The notes beneath the pieces are model-generated. The model had not been told where the DNA came from. It saw nothing but the letters and a program-made list of their open reading frames with translations, and did no database searches. Made by a program: the position numbers and the translations under genes. Source: JANMDS01 sp031430575 (GTDB taxonomy: Bacteria; Pseudomonadota; Gammaproteobacteria; Burkholderiales; Casimicrobiaceae). From it: a stretch of 64,000 nt of DNA. Positions 36,347-45,394 of the stretch are shown here, piece by piece. How positions within the stretch are numbered: position 1 is the stretch's first letter; every line of letters starts with the position of its first letter. The stretch is taken from assembly GCA_031430575.1 (NCBI GenBank), contig JANPBT010000062.1:62001-126000 (forward strand), in the 5' to 3' direction.

Positions 36347-37249
36347 ATGGAGAGTATGCAACGTCAAAAAACAATTGTTTTGCTTTTCGCCGCCGTTATT
36401 GTGTCATTACCTGCGGCGCAGATTCAGGCCGCAGGCCCCAATCTTTTCTCCCAAAAAGCGCTGGTGATCGATGAGCGCACCAATGAAGTGCTTGTCAATC
36501 GTAATTCTGACTCGCCGACGCCAATCGCTTCAATCACCAAGCTCATGACGGCGATGGTTGTTATTGACGCCCATCAGCCGATGGGGGATACGATCGAAGT
36601 CACCGGCGATGACTATGATTTCATCAAAGGCTCGCGCTCGCGGTTGCGTGTTGGCAGTGCGCTGACGCGCAAAGAAATGCTGACCATTGCGCTGATGTCG
36701 TCTGAAAACCGCGCCGCGCATGCGCTTTGCCGCGCATTCCCGAGCGGGCTCGGCGGCTGCGTTGCCGCGATGAATGCCAAAGCAAAGGAACTGGGCATGG
36801 CGGCAACGACCTTTGCCGACCCGACGGGGCTTTCACCCAATAATCTTTCAACCGCGCAAGATCTAGTCAAGCTCATGCGCGCCGCCGAAGGCTACCCGCT
36901 CATTCGCGAATACTCCACGCAGCCCGGGCAAGATGTGCTGATGCAGCCCACGGGGCAATGGACGACCTTTGGCAACTCCAATAGTCTCGTTCGCAATCCA
37001 AAATGGAATTTGCACTTGCAAAAAACGGGCTATATCGCCGAGGCTGGTAATTGCGTCGTTATGAGCCTTACGCTCGCCGGTAAAAAGGTTTATGTGGTGC
37101 TACTCGACGCTGCTGGGCGCTACTCCCGATTTGGCGATGCCCAGCGCATCAAAACCTGGATGGAAACAGGCGAGGTCACCGCACTGCCGAAGCCCGGAAA
37201 GATGAAGAAAAAAATGGTGCGCAAAGTGGTTAAGAAAAAACGGCGGTAG
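36347..37249 (+). CDS. pbpG: D-alanyl-D-alanine endopeptidase (PBP7/8 family)
   Basis: The periplasmic peptidoglycan enzyme (about 300 residues) carries the serine penicillin-binding motifs S-x-x-K in SITK, SSEN and KTG (QKTGYI). GLSPNNLSTAQDLVKLM is typical of PBP7/8-like endopeptidases that cleave D-Ala-mDAP crosslinks. The C-terminus is a Lys/Arg-rich tail. Start codons possible are ATG 36347, ATG 36356 and TTG 36332, the last having GAGGG upstream. The repeat copy at 36410 encodes LPAAQI in the signal peptide and supplies the residues just before the probable A-x-A cleavage site (QIQA/AG). Confidence 0.9.
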   Translation: MESMQRQKTIVLLFAAVIVSLPAAQIQAAGPNLFSQKALVIDERTNEVLVNRNSDSPTPIASITKLMTAMVVIDAHQPMGDTIEVTGDDYDFIKGSRSRLRVGSALTRKEMLTIALMSSENRAAHALCRAFPSGLGGCVAAMNAKAKELGMAATTFADPTGLSPNNLSTAQDLVKLMRAAEGYPLIREYSTQPGQDVLMQPTGQWTTFGNSNSLVRNPKWNLHLQKTGYIAEAGNCVVMSLTLAGKKVYVVLLDAAGRYSRFGDAQRIKTWMETGEVTALPKPGKMKKKMVRKVVKKKRR

Positions 37250-37275
37250 CCCGTTATTTAGCGTCAAAAGTGCTC

Positions 37276-37315
37276 GAATCTGCGCCGCAGGTATGACGAC
37301 CTGCGGCGCAGATTT
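37276..37315. terminator. Bidirectional terminator-like hairpin made of two repeat copies
   Basis: Reverse (37280-37291) and forward (37300-37311) copies form AAATCTGCGCCGCAGGT-like arms with a 6-8 base loop (ATGACG). The hairpin lies between the convergent endopeptidase stop (37249) and S9 peptidase stop (37333). A T-rich flank is present on one side (ATTTCG). A role as a shared terminator is well supported by position and symmetry. Confidence 0.8.
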
Positions 37316-37332
37316 CGTCGGGAATTGGCCTG

Positions 37333-39276
37333 TTACGGCTTCAAATGCGTGGCTAAAAATTTCTCCATCGCACCATAAAAATCAAAGCGATTTTCTTCGT
37401 TGTTAAAGCCGTGGCCTTCGTTTTCCTTAACCATGTATTCCACCGCCACGCCGCGCTTGCGCAAGGCGTCAACGATCTGATCGCTTTCGGCTTTGTTGAC
37501 GCGCGGGTCTTTTGCACCTTGGGCGACAAAAAGCGGCGTTTTGATCTTGTGGGCGTTGAGCGCGGGCGAGCGCTCCTCAAACATCGCTTTATCTCTTTCA
37601 GGGTGCCCGACTTGCACATAGGTCATTTCTTGCATCGGGAGCCAGTAGGGCGGGATCGTTTTCAAAAACGTAAATAGATTGGACACGCCAACATAGCTCA
37701 CGGCAGCGGCGTAGAGATCGGGCGTTTTGGTAATGCCCGCGAGCGTGGCATAGCCGCCGTAGCTGCCGCCGTAAATTGCGATGCGCTTGGGATCGGCAAT
37801 GCCTTGGGCTACCAAATAATTCACGCCATCGGTGAGATCATCTTGCATCGTGCCGCCCCATTGCTTGAAGCTGGCTTCCCAAAATTTGCGCCCGTAGCCC
37901 GTCGAGCCCCGATAATTTGGCTGCAGCACAGCATAGCCGCGATTGGCGAGAAACTGCACTTCGGGGTTGTAACCCCAGCTATCGCGCACCCACGGCCCGC
38001 CGTGCGGATTGATAATCACCGGTAGATTTTTTGCAACTTTCCCTTTTGGCAGCGTGAGATATGCCGGGATCGAAAGCCCGTCGCGCGCGGTATACCGCAT
38101 GTATTTCATCTCTGACATTTCGCTGGCTTTGATCCAGGGATTGAGTTCGGCGAGCTTAGTGAGCTGATCACGTTTCGCATCGTAGAGGTAACGCGTGCCG
38201 GGTGATCGATCATTGTTATAGGCCACGATCATCACGGATTCATCACGCGATTGGCTTTGAATGGTGACTTCATCGCCAGGAAACTTCGCTTCAAGCGTTT
38301 TATAGAGATCGCGTGTTGCAGAATCAAAAAAATGCTCTTTGCTGCGATCAATTTGGTATTGTGCGAGCGTCAGTTTTTTGTGTAGGTCTGACCATCCCGC
38401 AGACCAAACATCGACTTCTGGGTGTGAAAAAAGTACTGATTCTTCTTTCGCAGTCACCGGATCGAAAATGACCAAAGCAGCTTTATCCCGCCCGCGATTT
38501 GAAGTCGCATACAGTTTTTCGTTTTTAGCGTCAAAAAATTGTGGCCGGATTTCCTCTCTGAAATCTGTGCGCAAAATTTCTTTAAATGCAGCATTGTCGT
38601 TAGCCCGACTGTAGTAGACGGAGTTCACCCCGTCGGCTGCGATACCCATGCGCACGCGCCCAGCGTGATCGGTCACCCAGGCGGTAAAGTTACCCGGGTT
38701 TTGCGCGACTAAGGTTTCTTTACCAGACTTTAGATTGACTTTGTAGATGTCAAAAACTTCTTTATTGCGCAGGTTATGCTCAACCAAAATATGCTCTGGA
38801 TCATCAATCAACGCATCGGTCACACTTGCGCGCACGCCGGGGTAGGGCGTGAGATCGCGCACTTCCCCGGAGCGGATATCAGCGATCACCACATGAAAAT
38901 TTTCGTCCCCACCGAAATCTTTTTGGTAAAGCACATGCTGCGCGCCTTTGAAGAAATAATTGCTGATATCGCGCTCAGTCTCGTTGGTCAATTGCTTAAC
39001 ATTGCGCGCGCTACCCGCATCTTCAATCGGCTGCACGAAGATGTTGAGCCGATCTTTTACTGGCTTCATGAAACCGAGCGTTTTGCCATCTGCGGCGAGC
39101 CTGAAATAGGCTTGCTCAGAATTGCGAAAGAAATCGCGCATCGGAAATTGCTGCGCGGGCATGGCGCTAATCGGAGACGGCAGCGACGATGGCGAGGTGC
39201 TTGCACATCCAGCTAAAAGCGCTGCAATGGATGCAGCAGAAAAGTGGGCGATGTTGCGAGAAAAAGCGTATTTCAT
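37333..39276 (-). CDS. S9-family prolyl oligopeptidase-like lipoprotein
   Basis: The protein of 647 residues starts with a lipoprotein signal (SAASIAALLAGC lipobox), so it is probably anchored in the outer membrane facing the periplasm. A beta-propeller region (DGKTLGFMKPVKD, EHILVEHNL, SRGRDKAALVIFDP) precedes the alpha/beta-hydrolase domain. The triad is Ser in GGSYGGYAT, Asp in GAKDPRVN and His in ENEGHGFN. It likely trims peptides, as acylaminoacyl peptidases or DPP-type enzymes do. The ATG at 39276 is chosen because the signal peptide begins there. Confidence 0.88.
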   Translation of the reverse strand: MKYAFSRNIAHFSAASIAALLAGCASTSPSSLPSPISAMPAQQFPMRDFFRNSEQAYFRLAADGKTLGFMKPVKDRLNIFVQPIEDAGSARNVKQLTNETERDISNYFFKGAQHVLYQKDFGGDENFHVVIADIRSGEVRDLTPYPGVRASVTDALIDDPEHILVEHNLRNKEVFDIYKVNLKSGKETLVAQNPGNFTAWVTDHAGRVRMGIAADGVNSVYYSRANDNAAFKEILRTDFREEIRPQFFDAKNEKLYATSNRGRDKAALVIFDPVTAKEESVLFSHPEVDVWSAGWSDLHKKLTLAQYQIDRSKEHFFDSATRDLYKTLEAKFPGDEVTIQSQSRDESVMIVAYNNDRSPGTRYLYDAKRDQLTKLAELNPWIKASEMSEMKYMRYTARDGLSIPAYLTLPKGKVAKNLPVIINPHGGPWVRDSWGYNPEVQFLANRGYAVLQPNYRGSTGYGRKFWEASFKQWGGTMQDDLTDGVNYLVAQGIADPKRIAIYGGSYGGYATLAGITKTPDLYAAAVSYVGVSNLFTFLKTIPPYWLPMQEMTYVQVGHPERDKAMFEERSPALNAHKIKTPLFVAQGAKDPRVNKAESDQIVDALRKRGVAVEYMVKENEGHGFNNEENRFDFYGAMEKFLATHLKP

Positions 39277-39513
39277 CGTTTTGAATGGCTCAATGTTGAG
39301 AATGTTGATCATGATGCATGCCGTCGGTCAAGAAGTCCACGCTCGCGCGACCGAATGCGGATTTCGCGGGAGCAATGGCGCTTTTTATAAAAAGTTGCAA
39401 TCGATTGCATAACAATGCTACGATGGTCAAATAGAGTGCGCATGCCATCGTTTTGGTTTCATGTGGCAGGCACGATTTCGATAGTGCTGAATATTTATCT
39501 AGGATGACTTCTC

Positions 39514-41124
39514 ATGCCGTTACGTGATCGGATTTTTGCTTTACTGCTTTTTTTTGCAATCAACGGCATCGGAAATTCCCGCGCCCAGATTCAGATGGAT
39601 TTCTCTAACGCGACAGATCGCGCGGCGGCCGGTAAATACACCGCGCGCGCGCAAGATTGGCGCGTTGGTGGCGTGGTTTATCAGGTGTTGGTGGATCGTT
39701 TCGCTCCGCCTGCGGATGCAGAGGCGAAGCGTAGCTTGTATCCAGCGCCAAAAGTTTTGCGCCGGTGGGAGGAGCCGGCAGCGCGCGGAAAATACCTTGA
39801 GGCTGAAAAACTCTGGAGTCATGAGATCGATTTTTGGGGTGGTGATTTAGTGAGCCTACGCGGCAAACTGGGCTACGTGAAATCGTTGGGAGTGACCACG
39901 CTTTTTTTGAACCCGATCCACAACGCTTACACGAACCACAAATACGATGGTCTTGAGCTCAACGAACTTTCGCCCGAGATCGGTAAACGCGCCGATCTCG
40001 CATTGCTTGCGCGCGAGGTTCACGCGTTAGGAATGAAATTAGTGCTGGATGGTGGCTTCAATCATATGGGGCGCAATGCCCCTCGCTTCAAAGAAGCCGA
40101 AACCAATCCTCGTAGTCCTTATAGAGATTGGTTTGTATTTGGGCCCGGTCATCAAGGCGGTGCGCGCACATGGCGACAAGCTCAAAATTTGCCAGAGCTT
40201 AACTTTGAATCTGCTGCGGTGCGCAACTACATTTACGCCGCGCCTGATTCGGTCGTTCGCAACTATTTGCGTGATGGCATCGATGGTTGGCGCATTGATG
40301 TCGCGATGGATATTGGTTTTCGGTTTTTGTCTGAAATGACCGCGGCAGCGCATGAGACCAAGCCCGGCTCGCTCCTGCTTGGCGAGATCGCAAATTACCC
40401 AAAAGAGTGGTTTCCAGCGCTTGATGGCACGTTGCTTTTCCCGTTGCGCGAGCTTATCGTGCGCATCGCCGACGGCAGCATTGAACCGCCAACGGGCGCA
40501 GCGATGATTGCCCGCATGTATGCCGATGCAGATTTTGATGCGATGTTGCGGTCTTGGGTCTATTTAGATAACCACGATACCCCTCGGCTCGCCACCCGAT
40601 TGCCCAACGTGCAAGCGCGGCAGTTGGCGCAAATGCTGCAATTCACGCTACCGGGTACGGTTAATCTTTACTACGGCAATGAGATCGATATGGTCGGTGG
40701 CGACGACCCAGAATCGCGCGGACCGATGCGCTGGGATCTGGTTGAGAAAGCGCCTGCGAGCATGGCTTGGTTGCGCGATTTGGTGCGACTTCGTGAAAAC
40801 CATCGCGCCTTGCGCGTTGGCGATTTGCGCTGGGTCACCGCGCAGCGTTTGCTCGGCTATGAGCGCTTTACGGATCGCGCCGCCGATACCGTGATTGTGC
40901 TCATCAACCCGACCAACCAACCTATCAACGAGACCATCATGATCGCAAATTCGAAGCTCATGAGCGAGACGCAGATGCGCGATCTCGTGCCGGTCACTGG
41001 CGTCAAGTCTGTCGTGATGCGGGCAGGCTTGCTCACGGTGGATGTGCCCGCACAGGGGTTTCGCGTTTTGTCGCCCGATACAGGGACGCGCGCCGGAAAT
41101 TCGCTCTATAAATACGTGCAGTAA
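39514..41124 (+). CDS. GH13 alpha-amylase-family glycoside hydrolase, exported
   Basis: This 536-residue protein has a signal peptide (FALLLFFAINGIGNSRAQ). A GH13 barrel follows: YQVLVDRF, TTLFLNPIHNAYTNHKYDG, MKLVLDGGFNHMG, the nucleophile region GWRIDVAMD (about Asp262), the acid/base in LLGEIANY and the third acid in YLDNHDTPR. A C-terminal beta domain ends at the stop. It resembles cyclomaltodextrinase or neopullulanase-like amylases that cut alpha-1,4-glucans. A periplasmic location is inferred. The divergent S9 gene lies 237 bases away. Confidence 0.88.
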   Translation: MPLRDRIFALLLFFAINGIGNSRAQIQMDFSNATDRAAAGKYTARAQDWRVGGVVYQVLVDRFAPPADAEAKRSLYPAPKVLRRWEEPAARGKYLEAEKLWSHEIDFWGGDLVSLRGKLGYVKSLGVTTLFLNPIHNAYTNHKYDGLELNELSPEIGKRADLALLAREVHALGMKLVLDGGFNHMGRNAPRFKEAETNPRSPYRDWFVFGPGHQGGARTWRQAQNLPELNFESAAVRNYIYAAPDSVVRNYLRDGIDGWRIDVAMDIGFRFLSEMTAAAHETKPGSLLLGEIANYPKEWFPALDGTLLFPLRELIVRIADGSIEPPTGAAMIARMYADADFDAMLRSWVYLDNHDTPRLATRLPNVQARQLAQMLQFTLPGTVNLYYGNEIDMVGGDDPESRGPMRWDLVEKAPASMAWLRDLVRLRENHRALRVGDLRWVTAQRLLGYERFTDRAADTVIVLINPTNQPINETIMIANSKLMSETQMRDLVPVTGVKSVVMRAGLLTVDVPAQGFRVLSPDTGTRAGNSLYKYVQ

Positions 41125-41140
41125 TGTACGAAACTCCCCA

Positions 41141-41234
41141 TACCTGCGGCGCAGAATGATCGATTTTGAGGTGTTTTTGAAGATGCATTGCATGCCCAAG
41201 AGCTCAAATTTGGCATCAATCTGCGCCGCAGGTA
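41141..41234. repeat. Inverted repeat pair between GH13 gene and soxA remnant
   Basis: A forward copy (41143-41154) and a reverse copy (41221-41232) are separated by 66 bases with no other structure I can see. They lie between two convergent reading frames. The spacing makes a strong terminator less likely than for the tight pairs. Confidence 0.75.
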
Positions 41235-41250
41235 TGAGAAGCGCGGATGC

Positions 41251-41577
41251 CTATGCACGCACCGCGGGCGACTCCAGCGGCAATCCGCGACTACGCCAAG
41301 CCGTATAGAGCTCTAACGCGCGCAATTCCTGCGCGCCCGGCGGCGGCACGCTCGCTTGCATGCCAAAGTAGCAGGCGCGGATGCGGCGCTCCGCCGAGCC
41401 TAGCGTTTGCCACCCTAATCGATAGGTGGGGTAGCCAACGGTATGGCCTTGGCTAATGGTTTGGTTTAAGACGCACAAGCCCCAATTTTGATCGTGGCAA
41501 AGCGCGCAGGAGAAATTTTGCGTGCCGTGGCGGGCGAACCAGAGCGATTTGCCGTAGGCGAAGGCATGATCTCGATC
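41251..41577 (-). pseudogene. soxA: 3' remnant of soxA (sulfur-oxidation cytochrome c)
   Basis: The minus-strand frame ending in TAG at 41251 encodes about 109 residues matching only the C-terminal haem domain of SoxA. It reads DHAFAYGKSLWFARHG, then SCALCHDQNWG with a CxxCH haem site, then QTISQGHTVGYPTYRLGWQTLGS and the closing RSRGLPLESPAV. No signal peptide, N-terminal half or usable in-frame start exists. The ATG at 41567 with AGGGAG upstream is in another frame. The remnant abuts the stop codon of the IorA-like gene, and soxX and soxYZ are absent. I read it as a decayed fragment; leaky translation is unlikely. Confidence 0.8.
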
Positions 41578-41582
41578 TCCCT

Positions 41583-42032
41583 TTATGCCATCGCTGCAGC
41601 GGCGTGGATCGCTTCGCGCACGCGCACGTAGGTCGAGCAGCGGCAGATATTGGTCATCGCTTCATCGATTTCTTTATCGGTGGGTTTCGGCTTATCTTGC
41701 AGCAATTTCACGGCGGCCATGATCATGCCTGATTGGCAGTAACCGCATTGGGGCACTTGCTTTTTAATCCACGCTTGCTGTACTTTATGCAGCGCGCCGC
41801 CTTTGGCCAAGCCTTCAATCGTCGTGATCTCTGCCGCACCGACGGCACCACACGGGATTGAGCATGAGCGCACCGGCGCGCCGTTCATGTGCACCGTGCA
41901 CGCGCCGCATTGCGCGATGCCGCAGCCGTATTTCGTGCCTTTGAGATTTAATTCATCGCGCAACACCCATAAAAGCGGCATTTCCGCTTCCACGTTTGCG
42001 CTCATTGCCTTGCCATTAATGTTGAAATCCAT
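41583..42032 (-). CDS. iorA: Isoquinoline 1-oxidoreductase alpha-like [2Fe-2S] subunit
   Basis: The small subunit of about 149 residues carries two [2Fe-2S] clusters. The N-terminal ferredoxin motif is CGIAQCGACTVHMNG. The C-terminal pair is CGYCQSGMIM and CRCSTYVRVREAI. Such subunits pass electrons from a molybdenum hydroxylase large subunit (IorB-type) to a cytochrome c. No large subunit is adjacent in the window, so it is an orphan unless the partner lies elsewhere. The ATG at 42032 fits the family length. A TTG at 42053 would add seven residues. Confidence 0.82.
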   Translation of the reverse strand: MDFNINGKAMSANVEAEMPLLWVLRDELNLKGTKYGCGIAQCGACTVHMNGAPVRSCSIPCGAVGAAEITTIEGLAKGGALHKVQQAWIKKQVPQCGYCQSGMIMAAVKLLQDKPKPTDKEIDEAMTNICRCSTYVRVREAIHAAAAMA

Positions 42033-42143
42033 GATTGCGATTGCTTCGTTCAAGATTGAGATATTGTGTGCTGTGAATGGGGTTTATGCAACGCAGGGTT
42101 TCACCTCGCCGCGTTTAAACTGCGGTGAAAGTCAGCGCTTAGC

Positions 42144-42170
42144 CTTGAAAAAGTAAAAACCATCCCCATT
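42144..42170 (+). promoter_or_regulatory. Sigma-32 (RpoH)-type heat-shock promoter for grpE
   Basis: CTTGAAA (42144-42150), a 13-base spacer and CCCCATT (42164-42170) match the sigma-32 consensus CTTGAAA-N11-16-CCCCATNT. It lies about 54 bases upstream of the grpE start, as expected for a chaperone operon. Activity is inferred from sequence only. Confidence 0.85.
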
Positions 42171-42223
42171 TCGCGGTTATTGGTAAAAAACGCGGTAATT
42201 TCAATTATTTAGATCACAAATCG

Positions 42224-42826
42224 ATGACGACACACGCCACTCCTCCCGACGATTCTGCTGAAAACCCTCAAAAAATAGGCGATTCTGCGCCGCAGGTATC
42301 TGCTTCGCCAGCACCAATGACGCCCGATGCTGCGTCTGAGCCCGCATCGTTAGAAGCGCTGCTCGCGCTCGCGCAGGCCGATGCCTCCAGCGCCAAAGAT
42401 CAATATCTACGCGCGTTGGCCGAGCAAGACAATATCCGCAAACGTGCGTCAGTTGATATCGCCAGCGCCCGTGACTTCGCTGCAAAAAACTTCGCCATGG
42501 ATCTACTTTCGGTGCGCGATACCCTTGAAGCCGTGCTAGCCGATCTAGTCTCTACTCCTGAGCAATTGAAAATGGGCGTTGACATGACGCTAAAGCAATT
42601 GGCCGGGGCTTTTGAGCGCAATAAGGTCAAAGAAGTGAATCCCGTCGGCACAAAGTTTGATCCAAACCTGCATCAAGCTATGCAAGAAATCGAATCTGAT
42701 CAACCTGCGGGAACCGTAACGCAAGTGATGCAAAAAGGCTACACCTTGGCAGATCGCTTATTGCGGCCCGCGATGGTTCTCGTGGCGAAAGCCAAATCAA
42801 CTGACGCGCCGCCCGTTTCAGGCTAG
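42224..42826 (+). CDS. grpE: Nucleotide exchange factor GrpE
   Basis: The 200-residue protein releases ADP from DnaK. A disordered N-terminal tail precedes the long helical region (KDQYLRALAEQDNIRKRA...AAKNFAMDLLSVRDTLEAVL) and the beta-wing (FDPNLHQAMQEIESD...GTVTQVMQKGYTLADRLLRPAMVLVAK). The repeat copy at 42285 encodes SAPQV within the disordered tail. It is transcribed from the sigma-32-type promoter and followed by usp and dnaK. Confidence 0.95.
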   Translation: MTTHATPPDDSAENPQKIGDSAPQVSASPAPMTPDAASEPASLEALLALAQADASSAKDQYLRALAEQDNIRKRASVDIASARDFAAKNFAMDLLSVRDTLEAVLADLVSTPEQLKMGVDMTLKQLAGAFERNKVKEVNPVGTKFDPNLHQAMQEIESDQPAGTVTQVMQKGYTLADRLLRPAMVLVAKAKSTDAPPVSG

Positions 42827-42853
42827 CGCGCCAGTCACCTTAAGGAAAACGTC

Positions 42854-43270
42854 ATGAAAATTTTGGTTGCTGTCGACGGCTCGGCGACGTCTCTCAAAGC
42901 GGTTCAACATGCGGCGCGCCTCTTTGGCGGTGGGCTGCAGCTTACGCTCATTAATGTTCATCCAGATGAGCACCTCAAGCGCTTTGCCTCCACCGTGGGT
43001 AAAGATGCGGTTGAAGGCTATCTAAACGATATGCACACCGCTGATCTTAGTCAGAGCAAGGCGTGGCTCGACGCAAATAACATCCGGTACGACGTGATGT
43101 TGGGCCGTGGCCAAGCCGCGCAAACCGTTGCTGATGGCGCGGCTGACGGGAAGTTTGATGTCGTCGTTATTGGCGCAAAAGGCCGCAATAGCGTGGCTGA
43201 TTTAGTGATTGGCTCGATGGTTACGCGCTTGATTGCGATCAGCAAAGTGCCGGTATTAGTCGTTACTTAA
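42854..43270 (+). CDS. Universal stress protein, UspA family
   Basis: The 138-residue single-domain protein starts MKILVAVDGSATSLKAVQHAARL. It ends with the ATP-binding-type GAKGRNSVADLVIGSMVTRLIAISKVPVLVV. AAGGAAAA precedes the ATG. It lies between grpE and dnaK on the same strand. It probably joins their heat-shock transcript, which would tie a stress protein to chaperone induction. Its target is unknown. Confidence 0.88.
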   Translation: MKILVAVDGSATSLKAVQHAARLFGGGLQLTLINVHPDEHLKRFASTVGKDAVEGYLNDMHTADLSQSKAWLDANNIRYDVMLGRGQAAQTVADGAADGKFDVVVIGAKGRNSVADLVIGSMVTRLIAISKVPVLVVT

Positions 43271-43383
43271 ATTTTGATTGGTTGCAGTGCTTGAAGCGCC
43301 CAAAACCAACCCCACATTCATTACAAGGTTAATTTGCGCCGCGGGTATTACAAAAACCAGTGGCCACAGTAAAGGGAAATATC

Positions 43384-45339
43384 ATGGGAAAAATTATTGG
43401 GATTGATTTAGGCACCACCAACAGCTGCGTCGCAGTGATGGAGGGCGGCAAGCCAAAGGTTATCGAAAACAGCGAAGGCGCGCGCACGACGCCCTCGATC
43501 ATCGCCTATATGGAAGATGGCGAAATCACCGTGGGCGCGCCTGCGAAGCGGCAAGCGGTGACCAACCCAAAAAATACGCTCTATGCCGTGAAGCGCTTGA
43601 TCGGCCGCCGCTTCGAAGAAAAAGAAGTGCAAAAAGACATCAATATGATGCCTTACACCATCAGCAAAGCCGACAACGGCGATGCGTGGGTGGAAGTGCG
43701 TGGTGTCAAAATGGCGCCGCCAGCGATTAGCGCCGAAGTGTTGCGCAAAATGAAGAAAACCGCCGAAGATTATTTGGGCGAAACAGTCACTGAAGCCGTG
43801 ATCACCGTGCCAGCTTATTTCAATGATAGCCAACGCCAAGCCACCAAAGATGCTGGCCGGATCGCAGGCTTGGAAGTAAAGCGCATTATCAATGAGCCTA
43901 CGGCAGCGGCGCTTGCCTTCGGCTTAGATAAAGTCAAGGGCGATACCAAAATTGCCGTTTACGATTTGGGCGGCGGCACGTTCGACGTCTCGATTATCGA
44001 CATTGTGGAAGTAGATGGTGAGAAAACCTTTGAAGTATTGGCTACCAATGGCGATACCTTCTTGGGCGGCGAAGATTTTGATCAGCGCGTCATCGATTAT
44101 CTCTGCGAGGAATTCAAAAAATCGTCTGGTATTGATTTAACCAAAGATCCAATCGCGTTGCAGCGCGTAAAAGCGGCCGCTGAGCGGGCGAAGATTGAGC
44201 TTTCTTCGAGCCAACAAACGGAGATCAACGAGCCCTACATTGCGATGGACGCAACGGGCCCGAAACACTTAACCTCCAAAATCACCCGTGCGAAATTAGA
44301 ATCGCTCGTGGAAGATTTGGTCGCGAAAACGATTGAGCCGTGCCGCGTAGCGCTTAAAGATTCAGGCTTGAAATTATCTGACATCAACGACGTGATTTTG
44401 GTCGGCGGGCAAACGCGGATGCCAGCGGTGATGGAAAAGGTTAAAGAGTTTTTCGGCAAAGAGCCACGTAAGGATGTGAACCCTGACGAAGCCGTTGCCG
44501 TTGGCGCTGCGATTCAAGGCTCCGTACTTGCGGGCGACCGGACGGACGTGTTGCTTTTGGACGTTACGCCACTTTCGCTCGGCATCGAAACGATGGGCGG
44601 CGTGATGACCAAACTCATCCAGAAAAACACGACGATTCCAACGAAAGCGAACCAAACGTTTTCAACGGCAGACGACAATCAAACTGCGGTAACGATTCAC
44701 GTCTTGCAAGGCGAGCGGGAAGTTTCTGCCGGCAATAAGAGCTTGGGCCAATTCAATTTAGAAGGCATTCCGTCAGCACGTCGGGGCACGCCCCAAATTG
44801 AAGTCACCTTTGATATCGACGCCAACGGCATCTTGCATGTCAACGCGAAAGATAAAGCGACGGGTAAAGAAAGTAAGATCACCATCAAAGCCAACTCCGG
44901 TTTGAGCGAAGAAGAAATCGCGCGCATGGTCAACGACGCCAAGGCCAACGAAGCGGAAGATAAAAAGCGGATTGAAGAAGTGCAAGCTCGCAATCAATTG
45001 GATACGCTCGTACACAGCGTAACCAAATCGCTTGAAGAGCATGGCGATAAGGTGGGCGAAGAAAAAGGCAAGATCGAAGACGCTGTTAAAGCTGCCGAAG
45101 AAGTATTGAAAGACCAAACTGCATCGACGGAGAAGTTAAACAACGCTGCCGAAGAGCTAGGCAAAGCCTCGCAGAAATTGGGCGAGATTATGTATGCGGA
45201 TGCGCAGAAGGCGGCGGGCGGTGCTCCGGGTGGAGAAGCGCCTGCGGGTGAAGCTCCGTCGGGTGCGTCAGGTGGTAAGCCCGGGGATGATGCCAAGGTG
45301 GTGGACGCTGAGTTTACTGAGGTTAAGGATAAGAAGTAA
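43384..45339 (+). CDS. dnaK: Molecular chaperone DnaK (Hsp70)
   Basis: The 651-residue chaperone starts at GKIIGIDLGTTNSCVAV, with AAGGGAAA before the ATG at 43384. The ATPase signatures are AVITVPAYFNDSQRQATKDAGRIAG, IAVYDLGGGTFDVSI and VILVGGQTRMP. The substrate domain, helical lid and a Gly/Pro-rich tail follow, ending in DAEFTEVKDKK. It refolds client proteins with DnaJ and GrpE. A degenerate repeat copy lies at 43334 upstream. No dnaJ follows; the next genes are a small zinc-ribbon protein and an accessory patch. Confidence 0.97.
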   Translation: MGKIIGIDLGTTNSCVAVMEGGKPKVIENSEGARTTPSIIAYMEDGEITVGAPAKRQAVTNPKNTLYAVKRLIGRRFEEKEVQKDINMMPYTISKADNGDAWVEVRGVKMAPPAISAEVLRKMKKTAEDYLGETVTEAVITVPAYFNDSQRQATKDAGRIAGLEVKRIINEPTAAALAFGLDKVKGDTKIAVYDLGGGTFDVSIIDIVEVDGEKTFEVLATNGDTFLGGEDFDQRVIDYLCEEFKKSSGIDLTKDPIALQRVKAAAERAKIELSSSQQTEINEPYIAMDATGPKHLTSKITRAKLESLVEDLVAKTIEPCRVALKDSGLKLSDINDVILVGGQTRMPAVMEKVKEFFGKEPRKDVNPDEAVAVGAAIQGSVLAGDRTDVLLLDVTPLSLGIETMGGVMTKLIQKNTTIPTKANQTFSTADDNQTAVTIHVLQGEREVSAGNKSLGQFNLEGIPSARRGTPQIEVTFDIDANGILHVNAKDKATGKESKITIKANSGLSEEEIARMVNDAKANEAEDKKRIEEVQARNQLDTLVHSVTKSLEEHGDKVGEEKGKIEDAVKAAEEVLKDQTASTEKLNNAAEELGKASQKLGEIMYADAQKAAGGAPGGEAPAGEAPSGASGGKPGDDAKVVDAEFTEVKDKK

Positions 45340-45394
45340 TTTGTTTTGTTTGAATTGGGCTCCTGCGGGAGGCGGATTTATCTGAGAGATTTCA

